Positions 1 to 6,900 are shown, counted from the stretch's first letter. The stretch: 7,296 bases of DNA from Rapidithrix thailandica (GCF_039710355.1 NZ_JBDKWZ010000036.1:1-7296), one strand, 5' to 3'. Numbers and translations: made by a program. Notes: generated from the letters alone by a model not told the origin.

Positions 1-125
1 ACAAAAAATAAAACCCATGCTGGGCATAGTGGGACTGGAAGGCATTTGGTAACTTACGGTTTTCGTGTCCGGTGGACACGATTACTGGCTTTTAGGCCAG
101 CACGTATTTTATCTAGGCGTTAGCC
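1..125 (+). other. attC-1, long attC-like recombination site (5' end cut by the window)
   Basis: This site ends the cassette to the left of the window and opens C1. Bases 1-2 (ac) are the end of the R'' AAC triplet, judging by alignment with attC-3. The R' box GTTAGCC is at 119-125. The outer inverted repeat pairs 8-23 (ATAAAACCCATGCTGG) with 97-112 (CCAGCACGTATTTTAT), with 12 of 16 positions matching. Inside are a perfect 7-bp hairpin at 64-80 (CGTGTCC, loop GGT, GGACACG) and a perfect 5-bp stem (CTGGC 85-89 with GCCAG 96-100) that competes with the outer repeat. The site aligns along nearly its whole length with attC-3. Confidence 0.82.
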
Positions 126-135
126 TTCATTGAAC

Positions 136-834
136 ATGACTTTAAAAGACGTAGAAAATATTTTAACCAACTTTTCGGAAAAGCATAACCTTAAAGAAGA
201 AGCGCTTATCTCATGTCGTGTTGCAATGTCAAATTGTGTATCTGACGATCCTGAAGGGCTTGGCGGCTTCAGAATTGAGGAAGTCCGATTGGAATTTGTG
301 CGACAAGAGATGATTTTTGAACATTATTTTTACGACACTCCATTCGTCAAGACAAGAATTGGATTATATAAGAATGAAGAAAACGAAATCTATGTTCGGA
401 ATTTAGACCCGATAGGCTATTATGAACTTGATACAGATCTTGAAGGAGAATCTTTTGATGATTGGCTTATTATTGACGAAGAGAAAGATAACCAAATGGA
501 GATAGTTTATGATTTAAAATCACTCGGTAAAGTGCTGCCTGATAAATACCTTAGAAGAAACTCAATCTATTATGAATATATCTCCTATATAGCACATGTT
601 GTAACTCTTTATCAAGCAAGGAATTTAAGAGCTTGCCAATTTTTCATGAAAAGGGCATTTGAATTTTCTGCCAAAACAGAAGTTAAGGATGACTTCAAAG
701 AGTATATCAAAAAGTCAAAAAAGTATATTAAAGGAATTGCTTCTTATTTAAACGAATGTGGACTTATTGAGGAAGATTTAATTGTGAAATTTGAAGAATT
801 GGAAATACTAAAACGAAAGGCTAACAAAAAATAG
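136..834 (+). CDS. Hypothetical cassette protein, 232 aa (C1)
   Basis: I do not recognise this protein. It is soluble-looking and rich in acidic residues, with no signal peptide, membrane segment or recognisable catalytic motif. The N-terminal half (about residues 20-125) has strand-like stretches and the aromatic segment FEHYFYDTPF at 61-70. The C-terminal half (about 140-232) looks helical and ends in a lysine-rich tail. I chose the ATG at 136; a TTG at 130 in the same frame would add two residues but lies only 4 bases after the R' box. The gene fills its cassette: it starts 10 bases after attC-1, and its last codons (A-N-K-K-stop) lie inside attC-2, with the R'' box GGCTAAC translated as part of the C-terminus. 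There is no room for a promoter within the cassette, so transcription probably enters from upstream. It is clearly coding; its function is unknown. Confidence 0.8.
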   Translation: MTLKDVENILTNFSEKHNLKEEALISCRVAMSNCVSDDPEGLGGFRIEEVRLEFVRQEMIFEHYFYDTPFVKTRIGLYKNEENEIYVRNLDPIGYYELDTDLEGESFDDWLIIDEEKDNQMEIVYDLKSLGKVLPDKYLRRNSIYYEYISYIAHVVTLYQARNLRACQFFMKRAFEFSAKTEVKDDFKEYIKKSKKYIKGIASYLNECGLIEEDLIVKFEELEILKRKANKK

Positions 835-870
835 ACCCCATTAAAACGGGGGTTTATTTAAACGTTGTAT
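819..870 (+). other. attC-2, short attC-like recombination site
   Basis: This 52-bp site ends C1 and opens C2. R'' is GGCTAAC (819-825), matching the C1 R' box GTTAGCC; R' is GTTGTAT (864-870). The stem pairs 829-839 (AAATAGACCCC) with 849-859 (GGGGTTTATTT), with 10 of 11 positions complementary plus one G-T wobble in the RNA or folded strand. The loop, attaaaacg, is at 840-848. The same loop sequence and layout recur in attC-6, so the two sites belong to one attC subfamily. The 3' end of the C1 gene runs into the site, its stop codon lying at 832-834. Confidence 0.85.
829..860 (+). terminator. Possible intrinsic terminator formed by the attC-2 stem
   Basis: The attC-2 hairpin has a CCCC/GGGG core followed directly by TTTATTTA, so in RNA it would resemble a Rho-independent terminator downstream of the C1 gene. 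The stem begins before the stop codon (832-834), which is unusual. The U-run is interrupted by one A and is also part of the stem, so termination may be weak. This is an inference from structure; recombination is the better supported role. Confidence 0.3.
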
Positions 871-905
871 GTCTTTGGGCAAGATATAACTATAATTGAA
901 TCTGG

Positions 906-1271
906 ATGAATAACTTAATTATCTCAATATTTGCTTTTATTGGCATCTATGGATATCAGGAATTAAAAAAGTCTGATTATGGAAGAAATTATGGGTGGTG
1001 GGTTGAACTTGATGGGAAAGTATTAGGTGAACTTATAAATGTTAAATGGGAAGAAATGTTTTGGGATAGTTATGAACTTTGGCCTATTGATAAAAGTATT
1101 GAAGCAAAATTATTTGATACTGAATTATGGGATAATAATAGGTTTAGTTTTAGAAATAAAAAATTTAATAGATATGCCGAATATGCATTTATAGGAGGAA
1201 TAGGTGATTCGGTTAATGTTGGTAAAGGAAATAGAATACTGATGCGTGGACTCTATATTCTAAAACCATAA
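906..1271 (+). CDS. Small hypothetical cassette protein with a WWVELDG motif, 121 aa (C2)
   Basis: Function unknown. Residues about 4-17 form a short hydrophobic stretch (LIISIFAFIGIYGY) that could be a weak membrane anchor or signal-like N-terminus. The rest is a compact, aromatic-rich domain. It has GWWVELDGKVLGEL at 30-43, KWEEMFWDSYELWPID at 47-62, a central W75, and an ending around 110-118 (RILMRGLYI). I have the impression of a recurring small protein family of unknown role with this WxxELDGxxxxxL...FWxSY pattern, but I cannot name a Pfam entry. An in-frame stop at 897-899 makes the ATG at 906 the first usable ATG. It lies 35 bases after the attC-2 R' box and 27 bases separate its stop from the next R'' box, so it is the only gene of C2. 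Confidence 0.8.
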   Translation: MNNLIISIFAFIGIYGYQELKKSDYGRNYGWWVELDGKVLGELINVKWEEMFWDSYELWPIDKSIEAKLFDTELWDNNRFSFRNKKFNRYAEYAFIGGIGDSVNVGKGNRILMRGLYILKP

Positions 1272-1298
1272 ATATGAACCTAATAAAAAATAAAAAAC

Positions 1299-1426
1299 AT
1301 ACAACAAATAATAAAACCCATGCTGGGCTTAGTGGGACTGAAAAGCTTTCCGTAACTTAAAGTTATCGTCTCCTGAGGGCACTTTTTTGTTTTTAAACCA
1401 GCACGGTTTTTATCTTAGCGTTAGGC
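1299..1426 (+). other. attC-3, long attC-like recombination site
   Basis: This 128-bp site ends C2 and opens C3. R'' is ATACAAC (1299-1305), complementary to the C2 R' box GTTGTAT 435 bases upstream; with the preceding C the match extends to CATACAAC. R' is GTTAGGC (1420-1426), the only R' box here that fits the canonical GTTRRRY. The outer inverted repeat pairs 1311-1326 (ATAAAACCCATGCTGG) with 1398-1413 (CCAGCACGGTTTTTAT), with 14 of 16 positions matching. It is a diverged relative of attC-1, sharing blocks such as CCCATGCTGGGC, TAGTGGGACTG and GTAACTTA in the same order. Confidence 0.85.
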
Positions 1427-1451
1427 GCAATTAGAATTCAAAAATAAATCA

Positions 1452-2006
1452 ATGTCTACCTATTTCAATTTTTGTTATATCGATTTAGAAAAAGAGGCAA
1501 ATCCTTTCGATGATGACGGGGAGTTTTATCTAATAGAAAATAGACCCTCATATGAATATCTAAGCAATCCTACCTTGTTTACAACAACTAATAATTATTT
1601 TGTTGATGAATGTTTTAGCAAAGTGGTTGAGAAAGGAAATGATAAATTATTACCTCTTGAAAAGCTAAAGTTTGTATTTGGAAATATGTTTTGGAAAGAG
1701 AATTTCAAACCAAACAATGAAGGAATTAGCTTCTTCATGAACTATTGGAAGTTGAATTGGACGGAACATCCAGCGATTAAAGAGCGATTTTTTCTTGACT
1801 TCTACTCTATTCATCTCAATGAAATCATAAAAATTCTTGAAGTAGTCTCTGAAGTTGGACTAGATGACTATTTTGATTACGTAGCTAGAATACTGACATT
1901 GGATAAAGAGCGTGAACAAAAACATAGGACCACAATTATAGAATGGATTAAAATGTATGAGTTAGCAGCAGACAAGGAAAAGGGTATAGTCTACGATATA
2001 GGATAA
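1452..2006 (+). CDS. Hypothetical cassette protein, 184 aa (C3)
   Basis: I do not recognise this protein. It begins MSTYFNFCYIDLEKEANPF, is rich in Phe, Tyr, Trp and acidic residues, and has no signal peptide, membrane segment or obvious nucleotide-binding or nuclease motif. The second half (about residues 68-184) appears mostly helical, with an aromatic cluster FFMNYWKLNW at 94-103 and an ending predicted to be helix then a short tail (GIVYDIG). The ATG at 1452 lies 25 bases after the attC-3 R' box in an A-rich leader with no clear Shine-Dalgarno, as is common in Bacteroidota. The stop is 10 bases before the R'' box of attC-4. It is the only gene of C3. It could be an accessory or immunity-like protein, but nothing in the sequence decides this. 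Confidence 0.78.
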   Translation: MSTYFNFCYIDLEKEANPFDDDGEFYLIENRPSYEYLSNPTLFTTTNNYFVDECFSKVVEKGNDKLLPLEKLKFVFGNMFWKENFKPNNEGISFFMNYWKLNWTEHPAIKERFFLDFYSIHLNEIIKILEVVSEVGLDDYFDYVARILTLDKEREQKHRTTIIEWIKMYELAADKEKGIVYDIG

Positions 2007-2016
2007 ACAAAAAAGT

Positions 2017-2084
2017 GCCTAACAAGAGCTAAATGCCATGTCCGCCACGATGGATGGCCACGGCATTTAGCAAGACCGTTAGCA
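2017..2084 (+). other. attC-4, compact attC with near-canonical architecture
   Basis: This 68-bp site ends C3 and opens C4. R'' is GCCTAAC (2017-2023), matching the C3 R' box GTTAGGC; R' is GTTAGCA (2078-2084). A perfect 10-bp inverted repeat pairs GCTAAATGCC (2028-2037) with GGCATTTAGC (2062-2071). Pairing continues inward with a few mismatches and an unpaired base (about 2038-2048 with 2050-2061), leaving a tiny loop. The size, R boxes and long imperfect hairpin with bulges are those of a typical integron attC, making this the most classical site of the six. Confidence 0.9.
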
Positions 2085-2106
2085 AACATATAAAAGAACG
2101 AAACGA

Positions 2107-3225
2107 ATGTATTTAATCGACAGAGATAAAAACAGAATATCGAAACTTAAACAAAAGACCTTTTCCGAACTGAAATTTAGGGAAAGAGAACATTTGCAAG
2201 AGTGGATAGCAAATAATCCGAGTTCACTTGGAGAAGAGTTGTTGATTATACAAAAAGAGTTTAGCGGATTTAATGAAACAAACGAGCGACTTGACTTACT
2301 CGCCTTAGACAAACTTGGAAACTTAGTAATCATTGAGAACAAACTAGATGACTCAGGAAAAGATGTTACTTGGCAAGTAATAAAGTATGCTTCTTATTGT
2401 GCCAGCTTGACAAAACAAGACATAGTTAAAATTTATCAAGATTTTTTAGGCTCATCAGGAATTGCACAAGAAAAGCTATCTGACTTTTTTGACAACCGAG
2501 ATATTTCAGAAATTGTACTTAATCAAGGACTGAACTCACAAAGACTAATTTTAATTGCCGCTAACTTCAGAAAAGAAGTGACTTCAACAGTTCTGTGGCT
2601 AATGAATTTTAAAATTAGACTTCAATGTTTTAAGGTTACTCCTTTTGCCTTTGACGAGCAGTTATTTCTGAATGTAGAGCAGATTTTACCAACAAAAGAC
2701 ACAGAAGATTTTGCAATTAGTATAGCAACAAAAGCACAAGAAGAAATTGAAGTTCAGGAATCTTTAAAAAATCGACATCACGTAAGGTTAAAATTTTGGG
2801 AACAATTCATAAATGCAAGCAATCAAGTAAACAATCTCTTTTCCAATAATTCACCATCGAAAGAAAGTTGGATAGGAAAAGGAATTGGAATGAGCGGAGT
2901 TAACATAAATCTTGCAATGAGCAACAATTATTGTAGAAGTGAAATCATTTTTAACCGTGGTAGTCAAGAAGAAAACAAAGAACTATTTGACTTTATCTAT
3001 AAAATGAAGGATAAAATAGAAGCAGACTTCGGCGAGCCTCTGATTTGGGAGCGAATGGACGAAAAAGTAACTTGTAGAATAAAAGCCCAACTTGACGGAG
3101 TAAGCTACTTTGAAGAAAGTGATTGGAAAAAAATGAATGAATATTTAATTGATGTTTCAGTTCGAATGGAAAAAGCATTTAAAGAACCGATTAAGAAATT
3201 GAATAACTATTGGAAAAATAAATAA
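2107..3225 (+). CDS. PD-(D/E)XK nuclease-like protein with DUF4268 domain, 372 aa (C4)
   Basis: This looks like a DUF4268-family protein with an N-terminal restriction-endonuclease-like (PD-(D/E)XK) fold. Visible motifs are E28 with LQEW at 30-33, RLDLLALD at 61-68 (D63 as the likely metal-binding Asp), IIENK at 75-79 (E77-x-K79 as the E-x-K pair) and WQVIKYASYC at 89-98, the Q-xxx-Y helix that follows the core in this fold. RLILIAANFRKEVTSTVLWL at 146-165 is a second block typical of these proteins. DUF4268 occupies about 227-366 (HHVRLKFWEQF, the IGKGIGMSGVNIN region, IWER). Members often lie near defence or restriction genes, but the substrate is not established. All nuclease core residues appear intact. 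The ATG at 2107 follows the attC-4 R' box by 22 bases; the stop is 7 bases before attC-5. It is the only gene of C4. A DNA-repair or anti-phage role is an inference. Confidence 0.87.
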   Translation: MYLIDRDKNRISKLKQKTFSELKFREREHLQEWIANNPSSLGEELLIIQKEFSGFNETNERLDLLALDKLGNLVIIENKLDDSGKDVTWQVIKYASYCASLTKQDIVKIYQDFLGSSGIAQEKLSDFFDNRDISEIVLNQGLNSQRLILIAANFRKEVTSTVLWLMNFKIRLQCFKVTPFAFDEQLFLNVEQILPTKDTEDFAISIATKAQEEIEVQESLKNRHHVRLKFWEQFINASNQVNNLFSNNSPSKESWIGKGIGMSGVNINLAMSNNYCRSEIIFNRGSQEENKELFDFIYKMKDKIEADFGEPLIWERMDEKVTCRIKAQLDGVSYFEESDWKKMNEYLIDVSVRMEKAFKEPIKKLNNYWKNK

Positions 3226-3232
3226 ATACGTG

Positions 3233-3365
3233 TGCTAACAGCGTGTATAAGAAATAGCGGGTTCAGTGCTATACCAAAGGTCAGTGCTTTTAATAAAAGT
3301 CAGTGCCAAACTGAAAGTGAAGTGCTTTTTAACCCGCTACTTCTCATACACGCGAAACGTTGTGT
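3233..3365 (+). other. attC-5, long attC-like site with a 23-bp stem and internal repeats
   Basis: This 133-bp site ends C4 and opens C5. R'' is TGCTAAC (3233-3239), matching the C4 R' box GTTAGCA; R' is GTTGTGT (3359-3365). The outer stem is the best of the window: 3241-3263 pairs with 3331-3353 at 21 of 23 positions (left arm begins GCGTGTATAAG and ends GCGGGTT). The 67 bases between the arms hold four AGTGC copies in near-regular register (see the separate repeat). It shares no obvious sequence with the other five sites, so C4 probably came from a different cassette lineage. Confidence 0.85.
3264..3330 (+). repeat. Degenerate 18-19 bp tandem repeat in the loop of attC-5
   Basis: AGTGC occurs at 3265, 3283, 3302 and 3321, spaced 18, 19 and 19 bases apart. 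Three copies are preceded by C, and several units contain AAAGT or AAAGG before the next copy. Between copies the sequence is poorly conserved. The four units fill the loop between the two 23-bp stem arms almost exactly, suggesting expansion by duplication inside the attC, or protein-contact spacing close to two helical turns. Confidence 0.55.
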
Positions 3366-3381
3366 TTAATTGGAAAGAAGA

Positions 3382-3750
3382 ATGGCAATAAGCAAGAAGA
3401 ATAAGAATAGAGCACTTGTTGACGGTAAAGAATATCTGTGGTGGGTATTTGATGAAGTTGACCAGACGGAATTTGATGGCATTCAAATTAAAGCTGTTTG
3501 TTCTGACCAATCGCATTTCTTTAAATACGGATTGCAACAACAAGAAACTGACCGAAAATTGGTAATAGCGTTAAATAATTACTCGAAATTGGTTCATTTA
3601 TCATCTCCACCGAGATTCGAAAATGATGATGGGATAATTACAAAAAGTGGAATTATAAGAATGATAAAATGGTGTAAAAGTGGAGATCATCAAATTCAAT
3701 ATGCTTTGGACGAGATGAATAATGACTTGACCACTGAAAATCACTGTTAA
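3382..3750 (+). CDS. Small hypothetical cassette protein, 122 aa (C5)
   Basis: Function unknown. It begins with a basic stretch MAISKKNKNR, followed by VDGKEYLWWVFDEVDQTEFDG at 13-33 (quoted here as VDGKEYLWWV then FDEVDQTEFDG), FFKYGLQQQ at 46-54, a proline turn SSPPRFE at 74-80, and GIITKSGIIRMIKWC at 84-98. No membrane segment or catalytic motif is evident. The pattern looks like a conserved small domain of mixed strands and helices, but I cannot assign a family. I prefer the ATG at 3382, which has a purine-rich GGAAAGAAGA just upstream. A TTG at 3370 in the same frame would add four residues (MERR) and lies only 4 bases after the R' box. The stop is 26 bases before the R'' box of attC-6. 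Coding is supported by an open frame filling the cassette. Confidence 0.75.
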   Translation: MAISKKNKNRALVDGKEYLWWVFDEVDQTEFDGIQIKAVCSDQSHFFKYGLQQQETDRKLVIALNNYSKLVHLSSPPRFENDDGIITKSGIIRMIKWCKSGDHQIQYALDEMNNDLTTENHC

Positions 3751-3776
3751 ATGAATTGCTAGAAAAAATAAACTAA

Positions 3777-3829
3777 ACACAACAAAAAATAAACGGCATT
3801 AAAACGACCATTTATTCAGAACGTTGTAC
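3777..3829 (+). other. attC-6, short attC-like recombination site
   Basis: This 53-bp site ends C5 and opens C6. R'' is ACACAAC (3777-3783). The match to the C5 5' end extends to 10 bases: TAAACACAAC (3774-3783) is the reverse complement of GTTGTGTTTA (3359-3368). R' is GTTGTAC (3823-3829). The stem pairs AATAAACGG (3788-3796) with CCATTTATT (3808-3816) at 8 of 9 positions. The loop contains attaaaacga and is shared with attC-2, as is the AACAAAAAATA that follows the R'' box, so both sites are one subfamily. Confidence 0.84.
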
Positions 3830-3884
3830 GCAAGCCAAAAGAACGACGCTGCAAGCAAATTAACTACTAATTAAAGACAAAAAT

Positions 3885-3935
3885 ATGCCAACGCACACCA
3901 GATTGAGAATTAAACTTATATCATTTAGATTTTAA
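3885..3935 (+). CDS. Possible 16-codon leader ORF ahead of the STAND gene
   Basis: A short frame starting at ATG 3885 encodes MPTHTRLRIKLISFRF and stops two bases before the ATG of the large gene. Its position would allow translational coupling. It lies in the 108-base leader between attC-6 and the C6 gene, which otherwise holds no clear gene or structure. There is no strong ribosome binding site, and a frame this short is expected by chance, so this is only a candidate. Confidence 0.15.
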   Translation: MPTHTRLRIKLISFRF

Positions 3936-3937
3936 TT

Positions 3938-6900
3938 ATGAGAAATGCCTATAGCGGATATACTTATCAAAAGCATGTAACAGAATTGTTATTGAGCAAA
4001 ATGGACGTTGAGCGTTCAATCGATAAGATTGAAATTGAGGCAGATGTGAATAATAAGTTTGATGATGCTAAAGTCTCATTCGGTGATGTAGAATACTATT
4101 TTCAGATTAAAGATTTTGAAGGGATTTCATTGGATGACCTTGTTTTATCAAATGGAAGTATTAAAATTCGTGGAAATAGTCATAAACTTTCCGATGCAAA
4201 AAACATCCTGTTTTTTAAGAGTATACCCTTAACTCCTAATTGTGAAATATTGGGTTTTCCTGCTTTTAAATTGTCTGATATTTATATTGTTTCATTTAAC
4301 CGTTCTCAAATAGACGAGAAAATCGCTGAGTTTTACAAGAATGACATACTTAGAAAACAGGAAATCGAAAATTGGTTTCATCAGTGCTTAGATAAGCGGG
4401 AGTGGATACTTTTAAGAGAGGATTTACCTTCAATAAAAGTATTTAACACGGAGCTCCAAGAGAAAACGATTGACACAGGTAGAAAACATCTTCAAATACA
4501 GAACTTGTTATTGATTGAAGGGAAACCTGGTGTAGGGAAAAGTCATTTTGTGAATAGTCTTACTAAAGAATACAATAAATCAATTTTATATCGATTTTGG
4601 ATTAGTAGTCAAGACGAAGACTACGAAAAAAGATTGAAATTTAAAAACTTCATTTTTGATTTCTCAAAGAAACTATTCAACGACCAAAAATTCAGAGAAA
4701 TAAATGAAATATTTGAGGAAATTAAGAAAAGACAAAAAACAGTAATAATTGATGGATTAGACCATATTGAAAACTATAATTTACCAGAGTTTGAATTATT
4801 CATCGATTTTATAAATCAACTAAAGGACTATTGTAAAGTAATTGTACTATCACGCCCTCTGCTAAAAAAAATTGAATGGGAAAAATTTAACTTGAGTAAT
4901 TGGAATGAAAAACAAACCCAAAAAGTTCTTGATGAACTATTTCATATATCCGATTACCAGATTTTTAAAAAAATATATTCAATTACTGAAGGCTATCCTA
5001 TATTAGTTAAATATATTGCGGAACATTACAAGCTTTACAAGACTATTCCAAATTTAAATAAACTTGAAAGTGTTGATAGTTATTACAACAACTTGATAAA
5101 TCAGGAAAAGGGAAAGCAATCATTATCGCTATTTCTATGCAATCGTTCCTTCTTTATGAAATCGGAAATCACACAGATTTTAGATGAATCAGCAAATTAT
5201 GTGAATGAGTTTATTAAGGAACATCCATATTTATTTGAAATCAGGTTAAATAGAATTTCTTTATTTCATGACAGTTTTAATACTTTTTTACGCAAACAGA
5301 AAATAAATTACTCTTCTATCTCAGAAAAAGTTAATCTATATGTTTATAATTCAATTCAAAGCTTAGATAAAAGGTTTTTATCTCGTTTTAATTACTTCTA
5401 CCTTAATAATCAGTGCAAAAAAGATATTATTCTGAAGTATTGTCAGATAAGCACTTTTAAGGAATTGATTCAAAATGTGATTGACTATGAAGCAATACAA
5501 TCATTCTATTTTCAAATAAGAGAAACGATAAATGCTTTGAATTATGAAGATTTAGAAATAACTCATTATTACGATTTATCTTTAATTTTAAATATTGTAA
5601 GTAGAGACCATATTTCAACTCTTAATGCCTTTTATTATACTTATACCAAAGCTCTTCTAAACAATGGTTTTTCAGAAGAAAACATTACAAGTACAAGGTA
5701 CTTATTTGCAATGTTGTTTTATATAAAGTCGAATGATTCAACATTACTCTTTAATATAACCAGTGATGATATGTATTCGACAGAGCGGTTTTCCGAAAAT
5801 TTGCAAGATGAAATCGATACAGAGGATTATTATTTTGACCAACATGAAAAGGCTTTAACGGGAGAAAGGTTAGATGAATTACTTCAAGATAAATTAAATC
5901 TAAAGGATATTGTTACATATAGTTTAGAAAATTCATTTATCCACGGAAATTCAACAGGCTCGCTTTCTGTTATACACGATTGCATTCAGCTTTACATGTC
6001 TGGCAAAGAAAATATTGCGATAAATAAATTAGCTTCATTTCTTAAACCATATAGCTCTCAAGAATATTATTCTAATTGGACATTAAAAGATGCGAAAAGA
6101 AATATTCTTGCTTATGGATATTTACCTGAAATAAACGACTATAAGAAGTTGTCACTACGTGATTTTATTCTTGTGCGAAAGGATTTAGGTAGTTTCGATT
6201 TGAGAGATGAGATTCACAATTTTATACGTTTATCACTACAGGAATCAAGAAAAATAGATATATCCAGCATTTCACTTTACTGGACTAAATATTACCAACG
6301 GAAAGATTATTCATTAATTAACCTTGACACAGCATTATATGAATTTGAAAAAAAACGTTATGTGTCTAAGTTTGAATGTATAGAGCTTATTCATAAAATT
6401 CAGGAGATATCAGAAAAAGGATATAGAGGATTGCTATCAGGTTTTGTTGAACTTTATCCTCCACACGAGATATTGCCTTTTATTCTCGAAAATTTTGACA
6501 TTGAAAGCTTGAGAATAGAATGGTTTCTCTTACCTGTTGACTATATAAACATATTTCCTGATAAGATTTTTGATTTTGCTATAAGTGAAATATTAAGATA
6601 TCATAATTATAATAAAGAGATTGATTTAAAAGACATCATGAATGTGCTTTATTCAAATAGGTTAAATGAATTAGCACAGATTTTAGAAATAACAAAATTT
6701 TCGGTTCGTGTCCCCAAATCCCATTCAATCATTAAGGAATTTAAAAAGAGTAAATTAAGCTTTGTTCAATTTGAACCAGATAAATATGAATTTAAAGATG
6801 ATAGTCAAAGTCGTTTTAATAGAGGAGAGTTAACGATTAAAGACAAAGAATTTATTTTAAACAATAATATCAAATCTTATGAGATTGCTGGATTTTCTAA

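Noticed and set aside
64..80. Perfect hairpin as an independent operator or terminator
   Set aside because: It has no following T-run and lies inside attC-1 at a place where attC-3 has a related weaker structure, so it is better read as part of the attC.
130..135. TTG at 130 as the start of the C1 protein
   Set aside because: It adds only two residues, lies 4 bases after the R' box and is followed by an ATG in frame at 136.
874..898. Promoter-like TTTG and TATAATTG ahead of the C2 gene
   Set aside because: The spacing of 13 bases is too short for the Bacteroidota sigma factor consensus (about 19) or for a sigma-70 type promoter.
2079..2342. Minus-strand 87-codon open frame
   Set aside because: It lies opposite the start of the nuclease-like gene and has low-complexity Ser/Phe/Leu composition typical of the antisense of an AT-rich coding region.
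2993..3178. Minus-strand 61-codon open frame
   Set aside because: It is fully antisense to the conserved DUF4268 region and has no protein-like pattern of its own.
3264..3330. CRISPR-like array from four regularly spaced AGTGC copies
   Set aside because: The repeated unit is only 5-6 bases with 13-base gaps, far too short for CRISPR, and it lies within the loop of an attC stem.
3370..3381. TTG at 3370 as the start of the C5 protein
   Set aside because: The ATG at 3382 has a better placed purine-rich upstream stretch; the extension is four residues and cannot be excluded outright.
3337..3543. Minus-strand 68-codon open frame
   Set aside because: It overlaps both attC-5 and the C5 gene on the opposite strand; cassette structure favours the + strand gene.
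3902..3933. Bacteroidota-type promoter (ATTG, 20-base spacer, TAGATTTT) ahead of the STAND gene
   Set aside because: Both boxes deviate from TTTG and TAnnTTTG, and the start site would fall at or just after the ATG, giving a leaderless transcript. It is too weak to annotate.
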